Shown: in pieces, positions 25,656-38,093 of the stretch
Layout of the letters: every line of letters begins with the position of its first letter
Position numbering within the stretch: the first letter of the stretch is position 1
Assembly: GCA_004154925.1 (NCBI GenBank)
Contig: QJNS01000002.1
Coordinates: 744,001-808,000 of the forward strand
Source of the DNA: Monosporascus cannonballus
Lineage: Eukaryota > Ascomycota > Sordariomycetes > Xylariales
Length of the DNA stretch: 64,000 nucleotides
Direction of reading: 5' to 3'
Translations under genes and position numbers: made by a program
Notes under the pieces: model-generated
What the model saw: the letters and a program-made list of their open reading frames with translations, nothing else
Database searches by the model: none
Told to the model about the DNA's origin: nothing

Positions 25656-26080
25656 TATAACGGCTAAGAGTTTAACCAATTATTAAACCTAAGTCGTACG
25701 GGTTTATATTAGCCAAAATATCGTAAAATTCTAAGTAATAAAAATAATAAAGTATTACGTCTCGTAATATCAAAAACGTCTTGAGTAACGAAGTTGTATT
25801 ACAAACTAATGTTATCTAAATTATGGAAATAATAAACGTATATATTTTTCTTCTTGGCTCAAAACGCCTATCACGGCTTAACGGCACTTCCTTAATTAAG
25901 TCTTTCTGAGCTCTCTTAAGCCCTCTTAGTGCTTAATTGGCTCAAGTTCCTTTGACCAACCAGAGCTCTTGAGCTCCTTGAGCTCCTTAAGTTAGTCACG
26001 TGACTTCTTGGCTCAGTCGGAACTTGGCTTTTCCCAAGGCTCCGACCGTTTCCAAGAGCCAAGACCGTTGGGTCATAACA
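25656..26080 (-). repeat. Lone Gypsy LTR at the edge of the repeat block
   Basis: This 425-bp copy of the Gypsy-3-type LTR starts TATAACGG and ends GGTCATAACA. The flanks GTTTA and CGTCC are not a target duplication, and no matching internal sequence adjoins it, so it is a solo or truncated LTR. AT content falls steeply from left to right within it. Confidence 0.85.
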
Positions 26081-29046
26081 CGTCCCTTGAATGCTGTGCA
26101 CTAGCACAGACATGAATCCTAGGTTGATATTTGTCGGAGTTGGGCTTGTTGAGAGGTATATCCCGCAAAGCCATGAAATGCAGTAAAGAAGATCATTCGG
26201 ACATGAACTATGATCCCCATAAGGATGGGAATCTATTCCGTCAACAACTAGCCTGTAGGGCTGAGCGAGGGCGTAAAGCCTATTTATGTGAATATCCCAC
26301 TAATGATGCCTCGAGAACCATTAATACACTCTTATATCGGCAATACTCATCTTCTATTTGTTACGGCCTAGCCAGTACGGCATGGTGAAGCCAGTTTCCC
26401 AGTTGAGAGACGGGGCTGCAGGCACATATTGGCCACGTACCATCTGCCTAGATACCCGCCATCTTCAGCTTCAACCAGGCCCAATGATTCGCATCACTCC
26501 ACTCGTAAGTTTGAGGCCCTCTTTCTCGTAGTATTCGTTACTCAAGTTGTCTTCTGTATAGCTACTGTCCACGACTCGCGTTATCTTATATCATACGAGA
26601 ATGCAAGGCACTCGAGGATGGGGCATATACACGACTCCCAGGATAAACTTACCCGGGAAGTGTGGCTTGATAACATGACTGTCTGATTACGATGTTGCTA
26701 ACAAAAAGGGGGGGGGGCTGCGTTCCAAGTGGGACAAGCTGAATAGAAGCAATCCCACCCATTCGCTCGGAGTCATTTATGTAGAAGATGTGCTATAGTA
26801 GGCACTGCCAAGCCTAGCATATCCCAAGCCGCGTCTTCCTTATTGGCCAACGCACAAGCTGAGCAAACTGTCAGCCACCCATATGCACCATTGTTTGTCC
26901 TCTTCATGGGCATGGGTTCATACAAGTTAAAGAAGATTCAGGCTGGCCTGCGTAAGGACCTCGCCTAGTCAGCAGCATCACGGAGTGTATGCAAAATTAG
27001 GGTTGAACTTGACATCGAGTTGATCCTACTTGCCTACAACACGTTAAGCGATTAATAGGATTCTTTTCGGTAACCCCTAACGGATAACGGAGAGATGTTG
27101 GTAGCGACGTAGACGCTCCGGAAGGGGCTCTACAAGCGTTATTGATGAGCATCACTCACAGTCTATGGGCTAACTAGAAAACTCATTGTCCAGGAATTGA
27201 GGCACCCAGTGAATGCAAGCGTGCCGCATCTCCGGTAGAGATTAAGCTTTGGATATGATGCGGATCCCCGTCAGCCAAGCATCGGACCAAGCTACTGTAG
27301 GGATCCTGTCAAGTGATGTCCCCATTATACGCATTCCGACTTCCCCTGCGTCCGACGGTTCTGTTCAAGTGGGCATTCGGGATATTTGATACTCGATGTT
27401 CGGGAAGATTTTTGACGTTACAGTATTGATCTACGCATTGGAAACTTAGACGGGGCCTTCACAGTCCTCGGCTTCACTATTACCTGGTTAGACGCAAGTC
27501 ATTTCACTGTCACTGCCAATTGGGCATCGTAGTTTGGACCTGATTAGGTTGATCGACATTTTGATTCCGGGTTATCATACAATTCACTCCTATCACGACA
27601 AGCAGCAGCTCCCCTATCCCTGCAGCACCGGGCTCTAGGCACTAGACCCCTGGTCTCCCGCCTTGGTCCCCGTCCAGCTTCTATGAGACTAATTAAGTAC
27701 CCGTGGTAGGGCAGGGCAGTTGATTTATTAACTGAAAGGCGTGGGAAAGTGTGAGACAACGTCCTGATACTGGCGTCAATAAGGCGTCAAGACAATACGT
27801 CACCTCCACCGATAAAACCAAGGTGAAAGGCAAGAACCCCTGAGGTAACAGGGATCGAGGGAGATCGACAGACCTAGACTTGTAATTGGGCTGCTTGGAC
27901 CCCGCGTCCTTCATGCCACCACCATCCCTGTCTAGCTACAGTGTAGATGTATGGGATGGGCCACATTAGCAAGATTAGGTGCTGACAAAGGTGCTTACTC
28001 GAATTACATACTGTACTGTGCCGCGCCATTCGGCCAGCATTTTGACTGACATCTTGTGGATTCCCCCAACACTATACTTTCGTACCTGCATCCAACGCTT
28101 TCAAGTCCAATCGGCTCGGGAGTCCTGTTTTCGAGACGCATCGGTCCATAGTCCTTGGGACTACATTACGCGGCGAATCAACCGCTCAGAAAGATTCCCC
28201 CTAATTTTGCCCACTTCCGCTTCCCCTCACTAGGTACGTCAAAGAAGGGAGAGGAGATTGAGACTCTGGGAGTTCTTGGGTGATGTGCCCCATACATACA
28301 TCATAGAATATCCATCCGCAAACCTACCCACCTACACTTGTCTCGTTGGCGACTAGGTTCTAATAGATATAGGCTTACCTAGAGCCTCCGGCATTGACTC
28401 CAGCATCGATCCTGTGTCTGAATCGACCCAGCCTCTCACCGTAACATCTAGCGCTTCCTGGACTCTTGGAACACCATCAATTTTCAGCGTAGTGGTCAAA
28501 CATCCGGACGTTGTTGTTATTCTCGTTCTCGCCGTCATCGCCTGGTAGAGATTGACCGACCCGGGCTTCGCAGAGTCTCACCTCATTCGACATCGCTGAT
28601 CGACCTGGTTAAGTAAGTCAAGGTTCGGAAGCGTTGTCCTCCTAATCATACCCTTTGACTTATCGACGGGCGGTTGCGAGATAGAGTGAAGTCCCACCCA
28701 ATATCCATGATTAGCCGCAGCGCCATTCGCGACCGGATGACTCTGCTCAGCGTGTGCTACGATTAACCAGGGCCCTCAATTGTAAAACCGGGCTGAAGCA
28801 CACCCGCCGGCTGCTCCAGTGGCTACGGATAAGCGTACATAATACCAGCGTACCAACATCGGGGCCCTGATCACTCCGAGTCTTCCGCACATTGCTGTGT
28901 TAAGGTGTAGTAAGTATGGTCACATTTCAGACATCTTCTGCGTCCTGCTTCTTTCCATGTTACAAATACAGGAAGCTTGGACGCTCAGAACCCGAAAGAT
29001 CAGGTAAAATTATTTACTGGAAACGGCCAAGGAGTGTACAGCAAAC
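26081..29046. other. Intergenic region, no supportable gene
   Basis: Base composition is normal. Only short overlapping open frames (under 90 codons) occur, without recognisable domains or consistent splice structure. A run of G lies at about 26707-26717. The last ~500 bp are the upstream region of the transcription factor gene. Confidence 0.6.
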
Positions 29047-31104
29047 ATGGATTCGACCTACACTCAAGATATCTCACCATCATCGAATGGATCGCCTTCA
29101 GATCTGTACAGTATCCTTCCGCAGGATACGACTACGGAACCCCACTTGATGTCCGCGATTCCGGCTTCGGTGGGCACGAACCCGGACTCCCGTGCGGCTC
29201 CAACGGTGACAGCTGCCTGTCTCCCATGCGTAAGAAACATGGCCCCCGTTCTTGTAGCTTGACCGCGCTGACTTGAGATCCTCTCCTAACAGCGGGGTAA
29301 ACACCTAAAATGCGACGGGGCAAAACCATGCTCGCGTTGCAAGTCGACCAGCTCGGAGTGCATATATATAGCTTCGCGACGTGGTTACAAGGGCCCCAGG
29401 AAGAACCCTGCGGCGAACCCGAACAAGCGTCATGCCTCGGATTCCCCTCCGTCGGTCGGCAGCGGTAGTGATAGTTGCCCAATGCTACTCGGCGCCACCG
29501 TCGCATCCCCCGCCCCTCCGAGCGTTGCGAGCTTCAACCCGAGCCTAGTATTTACGGAACCGCCGCTCACGCCATTCGTGACGCCCGCTATGAACAGCAT
29601 GCAGCTGTACAGGAATCCGTATCTGAACGCTAGCAATGGTGCTCTGGTAGAAGCCCCCTTCCGCCCTCAACGGAGTCTGTCAGACAGGTGCATCGACTCG
29701 TTTTACTTTCACTTCTTCCCAGGCCATCCCGCCGTGCTGCCGAAAGAGCAGCTTTTGAAGATGGCCAAGGAGAGAAACCTGGAACACCTGATGGCTGCGA
29801 TGAAGTGGGTCGGGTCGCTTTATATCGATGCCGGTCCGACTCGGGCCAGCTTATTCGACGAGGCTATGCGGCTGATTTATGCCCCGGACGTCACAAAGGA
29901 TGGATTTCTTGTCCAAGCAATGTCGATTGTCCTCATAGGCCTCGATGGAAGCTGTGAACAAGAGAGGGCGCGGGGAATACTCCTAGACGTCGAACAGCTA
30001 GCCGTCGAGATAGGTCTGTATACGCGGGCTTATGCGACGGTACACGGGACTGGAAACCCAATCCTAGAGGAGAGTTGGCGGCGAACGTGGTGGGATCTCT
30101 TGGTTGTGGATGGCATGGTGGCAGGAGTACACCGCGCCACGAATTTCCTGCTCTATGATATTCTTGCTGACGTAGCTCTGCCCTGCGAAGAACGGCAGTA
30201 CTTGTCGGGGGTATGTCTCCTTTCAAAGCGAGAAAGACAAGCGTGGCTGACGGTGATACCAGAACATACCCCAACCTATGTATATGGAGGACTTCGATGA
30301 TCAACTCTTCAGTGGGGAGGAGAGGGAGTTCTCGTCCTTTACGTATCGGATAGCTGCGATTAAGAATCTCGGCCGCATGATGCGCCTGCCGAACAACGGC
30401 TTCCCCAGCGACGATAATATTGACAGGATCGAATCGCATCTGTCGAATTGGCGTTTACACCTACCAGCTTCGAAACGCAATTGCTTGACCGAAGACTGCC
30501 AAGTGGACGAGATGATGTTCCAGGCGCACATGATTATCCATGCGTATGTCTCTTCAATACACTCCATAAGCGATAGCTAACTTGTGCGAACATCAGGTGC
30601 TCGATAATGCTGCATCAGCCTCTGTCGCAGCTAGACACTTCGCCAGCCCGCGAAGTCACAGCCTGCGCACCGCACCGGGCGGTTCAAAGTGGTGATGACT
30701 TCAACATCCACACCAAACATATAGTCACGGCCGCCTGTGAGGTGAGCAAGTTGGTGACTTACAGCGTGCCAATAACCACACACACGCACTTCTTCACGTG
30801 CGTCCTAACCATGTCTTCCATCGTGCATCTTAGCAAGTGGGCTCTGTACTTCATCGCCGACGAGGATGACCTGCGGCAGCAGATCAGCCTGAACATTGGG
30901 GGCCTGAACAAGCTGAGCGCGGTGTGGAAGGCGGCGCAGAAGGCATCGGGCCAGGTGAAGGGGGTCGCGCAGGAAATCTACCGGACGAAGAAAGCGCAGC
31001 AGCAAGAAAACCCCTCTTACTGGATCGGCTTTACCCAAGAGCAGATCATCAGCAGCATGGCCGCCGACGAGGGAATTATGGGGGAGATCAACACCATTCT
31101 CTAG
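29047..31104 (+). CDS. Zn(II)2Cys6 fungal transcription factor
   Basis: Four exons (29047-29229, 29293-30210, 30263-30543, 30597-31104) join in frame to about 629 residues. The binuclear zinc cluster spans the first intron: C58, C61, C68, C74, C77 and C84 fit C-x2-C-x6-C-x5-C-x2-C-x6-C exactly. Residues about 195-430 form the fungal-specific middle homology domain, with the usual words FYFHFFPGHP, SWRRTWWDLLVVDG and LPCEERQYLSG. The first donor is GTAAGA. Such proteins are nuclear DNA-binding regulators of metabolism or transport. The target genes are unknown; the ABC transporter 2 kb downstream on the same strand is a candidate by proximity only. The start was chosen because it is the only upstream Met in the frame of the first zinc half-site within a compact exon. 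Confidence 0.9.
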
Positions 31105-33131
31105 CCCCTACGCTTTGACCCTATTGTATTCTCGGTGCGGCATATCGTGTTGAAGGGTTCATGTATTCGGACCTGCGAATCAGATGATTGACCATCCTCA
31201 TGATGGAGGAGTTTGGGTTTGGTTGTCAGTCGTGTGCGTCTCGCGTTGTATATTGGTTCAGTCTTCGCTTTCAAACAAAAAAGGGAGGAGTGCACGTGTG
31301 CGCACCACACAAGGAGGGGAGCCGTAATTGTAAAGAGCTGCTGAGCTGCAATTGGTATGAAGGGAGAAATGGAAACGTCGAAGGGATATCGGCTAGGAAT
31401 TCGGTCATACTGGTCTGTCTCACATGATGGGTTCTAATTGAGGCTTTCGTCTCGCCTCATCTAGGAGGTCCTGAGATAGGTTCAAGATGTGACGATAAAA
31501 GTGTGTAATACTCAAAAGCCAGCTTGGGTCGACTATATATCAGCTCCCTGGCTCGACCGACCCCCTATTGGCTTGGCGGCTTTTGCCCCGTCTCGTCTCA
31601 CTCATACCCCCAACTACAGGCCCATTCGCCGTCCAGATGCGCTAGTGCCATAGTCAGCTTTCTCTAAGCGACCTCCGCCCCTGCGTCCTATAAGCGGCGG
31701 TCAGAAAACATGCAAAAGGCTAAGCCTCGACATAACCAGACCCTACATGTTTCCTTAGCGATTATTGAGATGCGCTAGCACCTAGTATTGACGAACTACT
31801 GTGGTATATTGGTGTTCATCCGCTCTGTCGGCAGAGAGTTTTATGGATGCATGTATTCGTTAGCCTACACCGTAAGCGGCCTCTGCCAAGAGGCGAGGGG
31901 ACGGCGACCTGAGAAATCCCGCCACTAAAATCTCGGCCCCGCAGATCAGAAGGTCGCCGCCGCGCTTAGGGCTGCTTAGTACAGGTGGATAATCGGCGAC
32001 CAAGCCCGAAGTTAGGAATTTATTTGATATTTCGTCCTCGGTTATCTTAATCAGGACATTCCAACCAGGCCTCCGTAAGCACTCCACCGATTCGGAGGCC
32101 CTGAATAGACTCACATTGGCCTGAACTCATCAGCTGAAGTTGCTCACCTCTAACTTAGAAAATACCGTTTCTTGTACACTCGGCGACTCCTAACCTAGCA
32201 GTGACGGTTGTCTCCTCACCAACGCGATATTTCTCCCACCGCGAGTGTTACCTAAGCCACATGCTCAACCCGTTTCGTGCGCATGTCGCAAATTACTTAC
32301 AACGTTGCTTGTGTCGGCCTTGCGCGGCCCTATTTTCTTTTGGCCTTTGTTTCCTTAGGAGTGAATAGCCCGTAACGCATAGCGACACCGCACGGAGAGA
32401 GCCCATGGGCCGAAAACGGTAACCCCCCATGTCTCGGGGATGGCGCAGGTACTGCATGTCAGGACCCACGAGTGTCTCATTAGCGAGAATCCCGAGTCTC
32501 GATAAATTGTTGATTAGTCGTAGGTCCTCGGCGACCACCCTCTGCCCAATATATCTCCCGGAGACCTCACATCTCCCCACCCAGTCCCACTACTATTTGT
32601 CTACATTCTCAGCAAGAAGTGCCGTGATAGAACAAGGCCGCAACCAGCGACTACGGTCTCCCCTTGCCGGGAAATAAGCGGCGATGACCCCGGCACACCT
32701 GAGAGACGTTGGCTGAGTCGGCTCAGCCGACGATGACTGTGCTCATGGAGCCTTTCGTTTTTCCTCACAGTACCCATTGTACCAGGTTGGTCCTATCACA
32801 TGGGGTCTTAGACACAAAGCCTAGCTATCTGGAGGAAAATATTTCTTGAGAGCGAATTTGCATGGCTCTCGGCGTGATCCAGTATGGAATATCTATAACT
32901 TAAGCTGCTCATCCCTTTGACTCCGCCTATGGCATCAAGCAGCAGAGAAAACAGGTCCAGTTCTCCTAGCTACGTCTTGTGTTGAATTATAGACCGACAG
33001 AAGTTGATCCTTAAAAGCTTCTGCAGTCCTCTAGACATCTCTCGCAGCACACTACTGCATGCCACGCAGGTTGCACAACATCAGTAGAACCCCTGGGCTT
33101 CTCTACACTCTCCTCCGCACCACGTGTCACT
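31105..33131. other. Intergenic region between TF and ABC transporter
   Basis: No gene is supported. Open frames are short, overlapping and without recognisable motifs. The right end is the presumed promoter of the ABC transporter; a TATATATC-like box near 31535 is too far away to assign. Confidence 0.6.
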
Positions 33132-35433
33132 ATGGTTAGCGCCAATTCAGGAGCAGAGAAGGGCTCTGCTTTGACGGCAGTTCAAGGCGGCGGCGGAGAC
33201 TCCTACCAGCCATCCTCGCAATCCGCCAATACGCTCGACCCGGAAAGCGTGTTCGATGGCGAGGCACACCTACTGAACACCACGGTTCACCATCTGACCT
33301 GGCGAGGAGTGACGGTTACCGTGAAGGACAGAAACACCAAACAGTTTCGTCACATCGTCGACAATGTGGAGGGCATTGTGGAAGCAGGTATGTCCTAGAC
33401 AGGCTCTTAACCGATGTCGAATAGAGAGCGCTGATGACTTGCACAGGTGAGATATGTGCGCTGATGGGCCCCTCTGGGTGCGGCAAGACCACACTATTGA
33501 ATGTTCTCGCCCAACGCGACGCGCATGCGCATAAAGTCTCTGGCAGCGTCCTAGTCAATGGCACCGAGATCCCTCTCAGCACGTTTCGAGATATCAGCTG
33601 CTTCGTCGAGCAGGAGGATGCCTTGATAGGTTCCTTGACAGTCCGGGAGACGATAGACTTCGCTGCCCGGCTGTCAACCAATGCGAGGTAAGTCGGAATT
33701 TGCTCTTGGGTTACCCTGTACACCCCCTAATGTTCACCAAAGTTCTCTGCCTGTTAAGGAGCGCATCGTTCGTATCGACGCTCTGCTCGAAGCATTCGGT
33801 TTGCGGGACCAGGCCAACACCTTGATCGGGACGCCAATTCGCAAAGGCATCAGCGGCGGCCAGAAGCGCCGAGTCGGTGCCGCTAGTCAGCTTATTACCA
33901 GTCCCAAGATCCTGTTCCTTGATGAGCCGACGAGCGGTCTCGATTCGGCTGCTAGTTTGGAGGTCATCAGCTATCTGAGAGGCGTTGCTAAGCAAAACAA
34001 GGTAAGTACGAGCTCATAACCTATATCGGGAGCAGCTTTAGTTGATGTCTATATCAGTTGATCGTCATCGCAAGCATTCACCAGCCGTCGACAAACACAT
34101 TCAACCTCTTCGATAAACTTCTGCTCCTCTCCAACGGCCAACCGCACTACTTCGGGCCCGTCGATAGAGTCACGGATTACTACGCGGAGCTGGGCCACGC
34201 GATACCCAACCACACGAACCCAGCCGAATTTGTTCTGGAACTCATAAACACGGACTTTAGCGCGAATCCTGCCTATACGCAGGAGCTCGTGCGGACACTG
34301 GCCGGGGCATGGAGTGACTCGGCGCAGTACCAAGAGGTGCACAAGAAAGTCGCTTCTGTCGGGCCTAGCGGCGAGCTAGACCTGCGCCGCGAGCACGAGA
34401 GGCGAAAGCCAAGCTCACTGAGTTTGGTCACGACGCTCCTTCGCCGCTCGTTCATCAAGAGCTATCGGGATGTAGTGGCCTACGGCATCCGCATTGCCAT
34501 GTACACCGGTCTTGCGATCATGATGGGCACCGTCTGGCTGCGGCTGAGCACCCATCAATCGTCTATCATCCCCTTTACCAACGCGATTGTGAGTCCTGAT
34601 GCAGCGTAACCGTGTCTCTATACGGCCCGGGCTAACGGGGCGACGCTTATAGTTCTTTGCCGCGGCCTTCATGTCCTTCATGGCAGTCGCTTACGTGCCG
34701 GCGTTCCTCGAGGACCGCTCGCAGTACGTCAAGGAACACCACAACGGCTTATACGGCGCAGCGGAGCTCATCGTGTCCAACTTCCTGATCGGGATCCCGT
34801 ACCTCTGTAAGTCTCAACCCCGCCCAGATTCACCCTCTAAACATCTATCCGTTCACCCGCACACTAACACGACTACTCGCGCCAGTCTTCATCTCGATCC
34901 TCTTCTCCGCGATATCGTACTACCTCATCAACCTGCGGCCGGACGTCACGGCCTTCTTCACGTGGGTGATGTGGCTGTTCCTGGACCTGCTAGCGGCCGA
35001 GTCGCTCGTGGTGCTCTTCTCGTCGCTCTTCCCGTCGTTTGTGGTGGCGCTGGCCCTCGTGGCCTTCGCCAACGGCCTCTGGATGTCGGTCGGCGGCTTC
35101 CTCGTGCAGCCCACCGTTCTCAACGTCTTCTACCGCTACGTCTTCCACTACTGGGACTACCAGAAGTGGGTCTTCGAGGGCATGATGGTCAATGAGTTCG
35201 GCACTCGCGTCTACGAGTGCGCTGCCACCGGGGGAGAGGGGGGGCAGCAGCAGCAGTGCGCCTGCATGTGGCAGACGGAGCTCGCGGACCGCTGCCAGAT
35301 CGCCGGCCAAGGCGTCCTCGACCAGTACGGCTACGAGCCGGGACATATGGGCCGCAATGTCGGTATTATGCTGGGAATCGTTGCGGGATATCGCATTGCG
35401 GCTTGGATTGTGCTGAAGTTGCGCAAGCAATAA
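33132..35433 (+). CDS. ABCG-type half-size ABC transporter
   Basis: Six exons (33132-33387, 33447-33687, 33743-34001, 34058-34588, 34653-34806, 34886-35433) give about 662 residues. The nucleotide-binding domain comes first: Walker A GPSGCGKT (93-100), signature ISGGQKRR (202-209), Walker B ILFLDE (222-227) followed by PTSGLD, and H-loop IHQPS. The membrane domain follows (about 400-660), with hydrophobic segments and a Cys-containing outer loop near the end (QQQQCACMW). NBD-before-TMD order and the single copy of each fit White/ABCG half transporters, which work as dimers in membranes to export lipids or small hydrophobic compounds. Substrate cannot be told. All introns are 50-80 bp with canonical donors; the second uses the acceptor AAAG. 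Confidence 0.92.
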
Positions 35434-35791
35434 TTGAGTTGTATTTTTATCTTCGGTGGAGGGTGGGGTCTCGATAGAATAGACTGAGCGTCGTCGTGCA
35501 ACTGCATTATTCAAGGAGTTTGGGCATCAATGTACGCCATCCAAGGCTTGTTATACCTCTCATATCGTTCATAATAAAGCCACCAGCATCATCAAGCTCC
35601 TATTCGAACGCCGGACACCTCGTCAAAATGTCGTTGATATCGTTCTTACCCAATAACATCCTTTCAAGTGCCCATAAGCTGGGAATAGCTTCGTGCATTC
35701 CGGCCCATTCCAATGAGCCCCTATTCCCTCATTTGTGGCACCTAAATCCTTCAGGGTTACCGATTCAAATCGCCCCCGAGAAGTCTGGTCA
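35434..35791. other. Convergent intergenic region
   Basis: This is the shared 3' flank of the ABC transporter and the membrane-protein gene. An AATAAA-like word (ATAATAAAGC) near 35571-35580 is a possible polyadenylation signal. Nothing else was seen. Confidence 0.5.
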
Positions 35792-36870
35792 TCAGTCCAC
35801 ATTCTGCAGCCGCGCAGCATACCACCCACCGCTCCAGTTCGGCTGCCCCAGCTGGCTCTTGAGCCAGCACGTCCAGGTACCGTCGAAGTCGCCGTAGCCA
35901 ACACCCACGCATCCAGCGCGGCTGCCACACAGGTCAACGCACTCGGCCATGGTCGCGACGTCCCTCCTGGTGGCCATATCGTGCGCACCATCGTCGGACC
36001 TGTAGTCCCGCCCGCACTCCACGTTGAACGGCTTCGGCGCGTCGCCGGTGGTCACGTATACCGTGTTGTTATTCTCCGGACAAGTGACGGGCGCCGATAC
36101 AACGGTGCCCGTGAAGCTAGGTGCCGAGGCGCTTGACGTGCTTGTTGCCGTTGTTGTGGTTGATGATGATGAGGGATCGGATGTTTCGCTAGGTGTGATA
36201 TCTTGGGTTAGTTTTTGGACTAGCCGGCCTGCAAGGCAAGTATTCAGCTCGCCCCGGGAAGTATGATGAGCTTATCAATGAATTAGGGGACCAAGGGCAA
36301 AGAGCAAAGTGTGTGTCCAGGTTTTTTTTATGTGACGTGATAGAAGGAGAAGGGTTAGGAACACTAGGTAGGGATGGAAGACATCGCCTACCTCGGAGTG
36401 GTATCCCTCAACAACAACCCCACACCAACACCGGTAGCAATTCCCACGACCATCAGAGAGCAGCCTATGGCGAGGACGATGAAGAACGCACCGCGCTTGA
36501 TCCCCCATATTCTAGGGCCCCGGTGCTGGGACGACACGGTCCGCGATGGTAGGGAGTGGGGATACTCGCTGTTTAACGGGTCGGTGCCGGGGTTGCTGGC
36601 GCCGTAACCATTACTAAAAGGCGATTTTGCCGAAGACAACTGCGGGGGTATCTTCACCGCAGGGCTGTTCTGCATCCAGTATAGCGCGCGATCAACGCCG
36701 CCAACGCCGTTTCCGTAGGCCCGCGGCCATTGGTATTGCGGTGGGTACAGGGTGTATGAATGTGATGGAGCGGAGCCGTTGCTACTGTCGTACGTCCCGT
36801 ATTCCGACTCCTGCTGCTGCTGTCGCTGTTGCGGTGATTGTGACTGCAACGGTCGCAATTGGTACGACAT
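35792..36870 (-). CDS. Single-pass membrane protein with PAN/Apple-like outer domain
   Basis: Two exons (36870-36392 and 36188-35792) give about 291 residues. The N-terminal ~120 residues are Gln/Ser/Pro-rich and probably disordered. A hydrophobic segment (about 127-154) is preceded by the basic residues RIWGIKR, giving an N-in, C-out topology. A Ser/Thr-rich stalk (160-190) leads to a domain with six cysteines (196, 218, 243, 247, 253, 267), including the words ECVDLC, GCVGVGYG and WLKS, as in fungal PAN/Apple-like modules. The intron (36391-36189, 203 bp) was chosen because its GAG|GTAGGC donor and CCTAG acceptor are the pair that keeps frame; the ends could differ slightly. Probably a cell-surface carbohydrate- or protein-binding protein; the ligand is unknown. 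Confidence 0.75.
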
Positions 36871-38093
36871 AGTTGGCGGTCGATGTCGCGCCCGCGCGTG
36901 TATTCTGGGACTAGACTACCTTGTAGTGGTGAGATACCAGCGCCGCGGTTCCATGATCATCGCGAAGTAGTATCAGCAAAGGTAGGTCGAAGAAGGTCGC
37001 CGTATGTGCGAGAGGTTTTAGTTTTGGCCTCCCACGACGTTTTTCGGAGCGTGCCACAAGGTTCTGCTCAGGGGAACCCCAAGTCCCAGCAAGTTGTCAG
37101 ACATCTTCCTTCATTCTGGTTTCCTCCGGGGCTTACATGAGCTGAGGCGCATGCATAAGCCCCTGGGCTGTACCTGCGTTGCGGTTCCTTGATGACGGCT
37201 TCCTCGGCGGATTAGGATCGGGTAGCGCCGTTCGCTTGCTTCAGCCTTTTCCCCCAATGACTTTTTCCGGCAGGTGCCTTAGCCGTTGAAACACAACCCG
37301 CGTGCAGAACGTCCCGAACTAGACCCGCCGATGCCACGTTTTGTAAGGAGTCCGAGACTCACTTGGCTCGCCTGTGAATCAAGAACCAAACTGAGATTCG
37401 AAGCAGACCCCTGAAGGCCTCGCAATTTGTACGAATCAGCGCAGCCAGGCAGCATATAGCTGAGGTCTGCGAGTTATCATTGTTAGGGGTAGAAACGTAA
37501 GCTGACCCAGCTGAACTCATTGCAAGCCGGATTTCGTCTGAGTCTCTTGGGCCGCTGAGTGAGCGTGCTCGGATTAGTTGGGTAGCAAGCCCAGTGAGCT
37601 AGAGAGCCGACCCCCAGCAATATTGAAGAAGCAGTAGTGTCGACGTTTATCATATGGCACACGTACGTAGAGCTATGCGCCAATCCTACCGCTCTGATAG
37701 GCGCATGCGAAGTATGGACAACGGCATTTGCAACTACCGACATCCAGGGTAAAGGCCGTTTGGTTCCAAGTCTGCTGAGTAGCCGGGTGTACAGGGTACG
37801 TTATAATAACAGTCAACTGTGATCACTCAAGTTGGAGAGAAAGCTGGGCGCTAAGCCTGAGGTCGTTGTAATCTATTGCCGGTTCATCCAGGGAGAGCCG
37901 GGAAAGGTATCTAACATTTCCGGGTTACAGTCAACGTCTCATCCGAGGGCAGACTGCTGTTCCTATATCTACCGGAAACATAGATAAGGCTAGATAGATA
38001 TCAATGCATAACCTACAGCGACGAGATGTTGCTAGTGGGGCTGCATACTCCCACAACCTTTATCACTCTAGTCTGCCAGGTGTCAATCTCAAG
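36871..38093. other. Intergenic region, no supportable gene
   Basis: Open frames are short and lack motifs. The left end is the presumed promoter of the minus-strand membrane-protein gene. Nothing else was recognised. Confidence 0.6.

Noticed and set aside
29933..30439. 168-codon minus-strand frame over the transcription factor
   Set aside because: It is opposite the middle homology domain and crosses a supported intron; no motif of its own.
34990..35514. 174-codon minus-strand frame antisense to the ABC transporter
   Set aside because: It overlaps a well-supported coding exon with high GC third positions, which commonly creates antisense frames.
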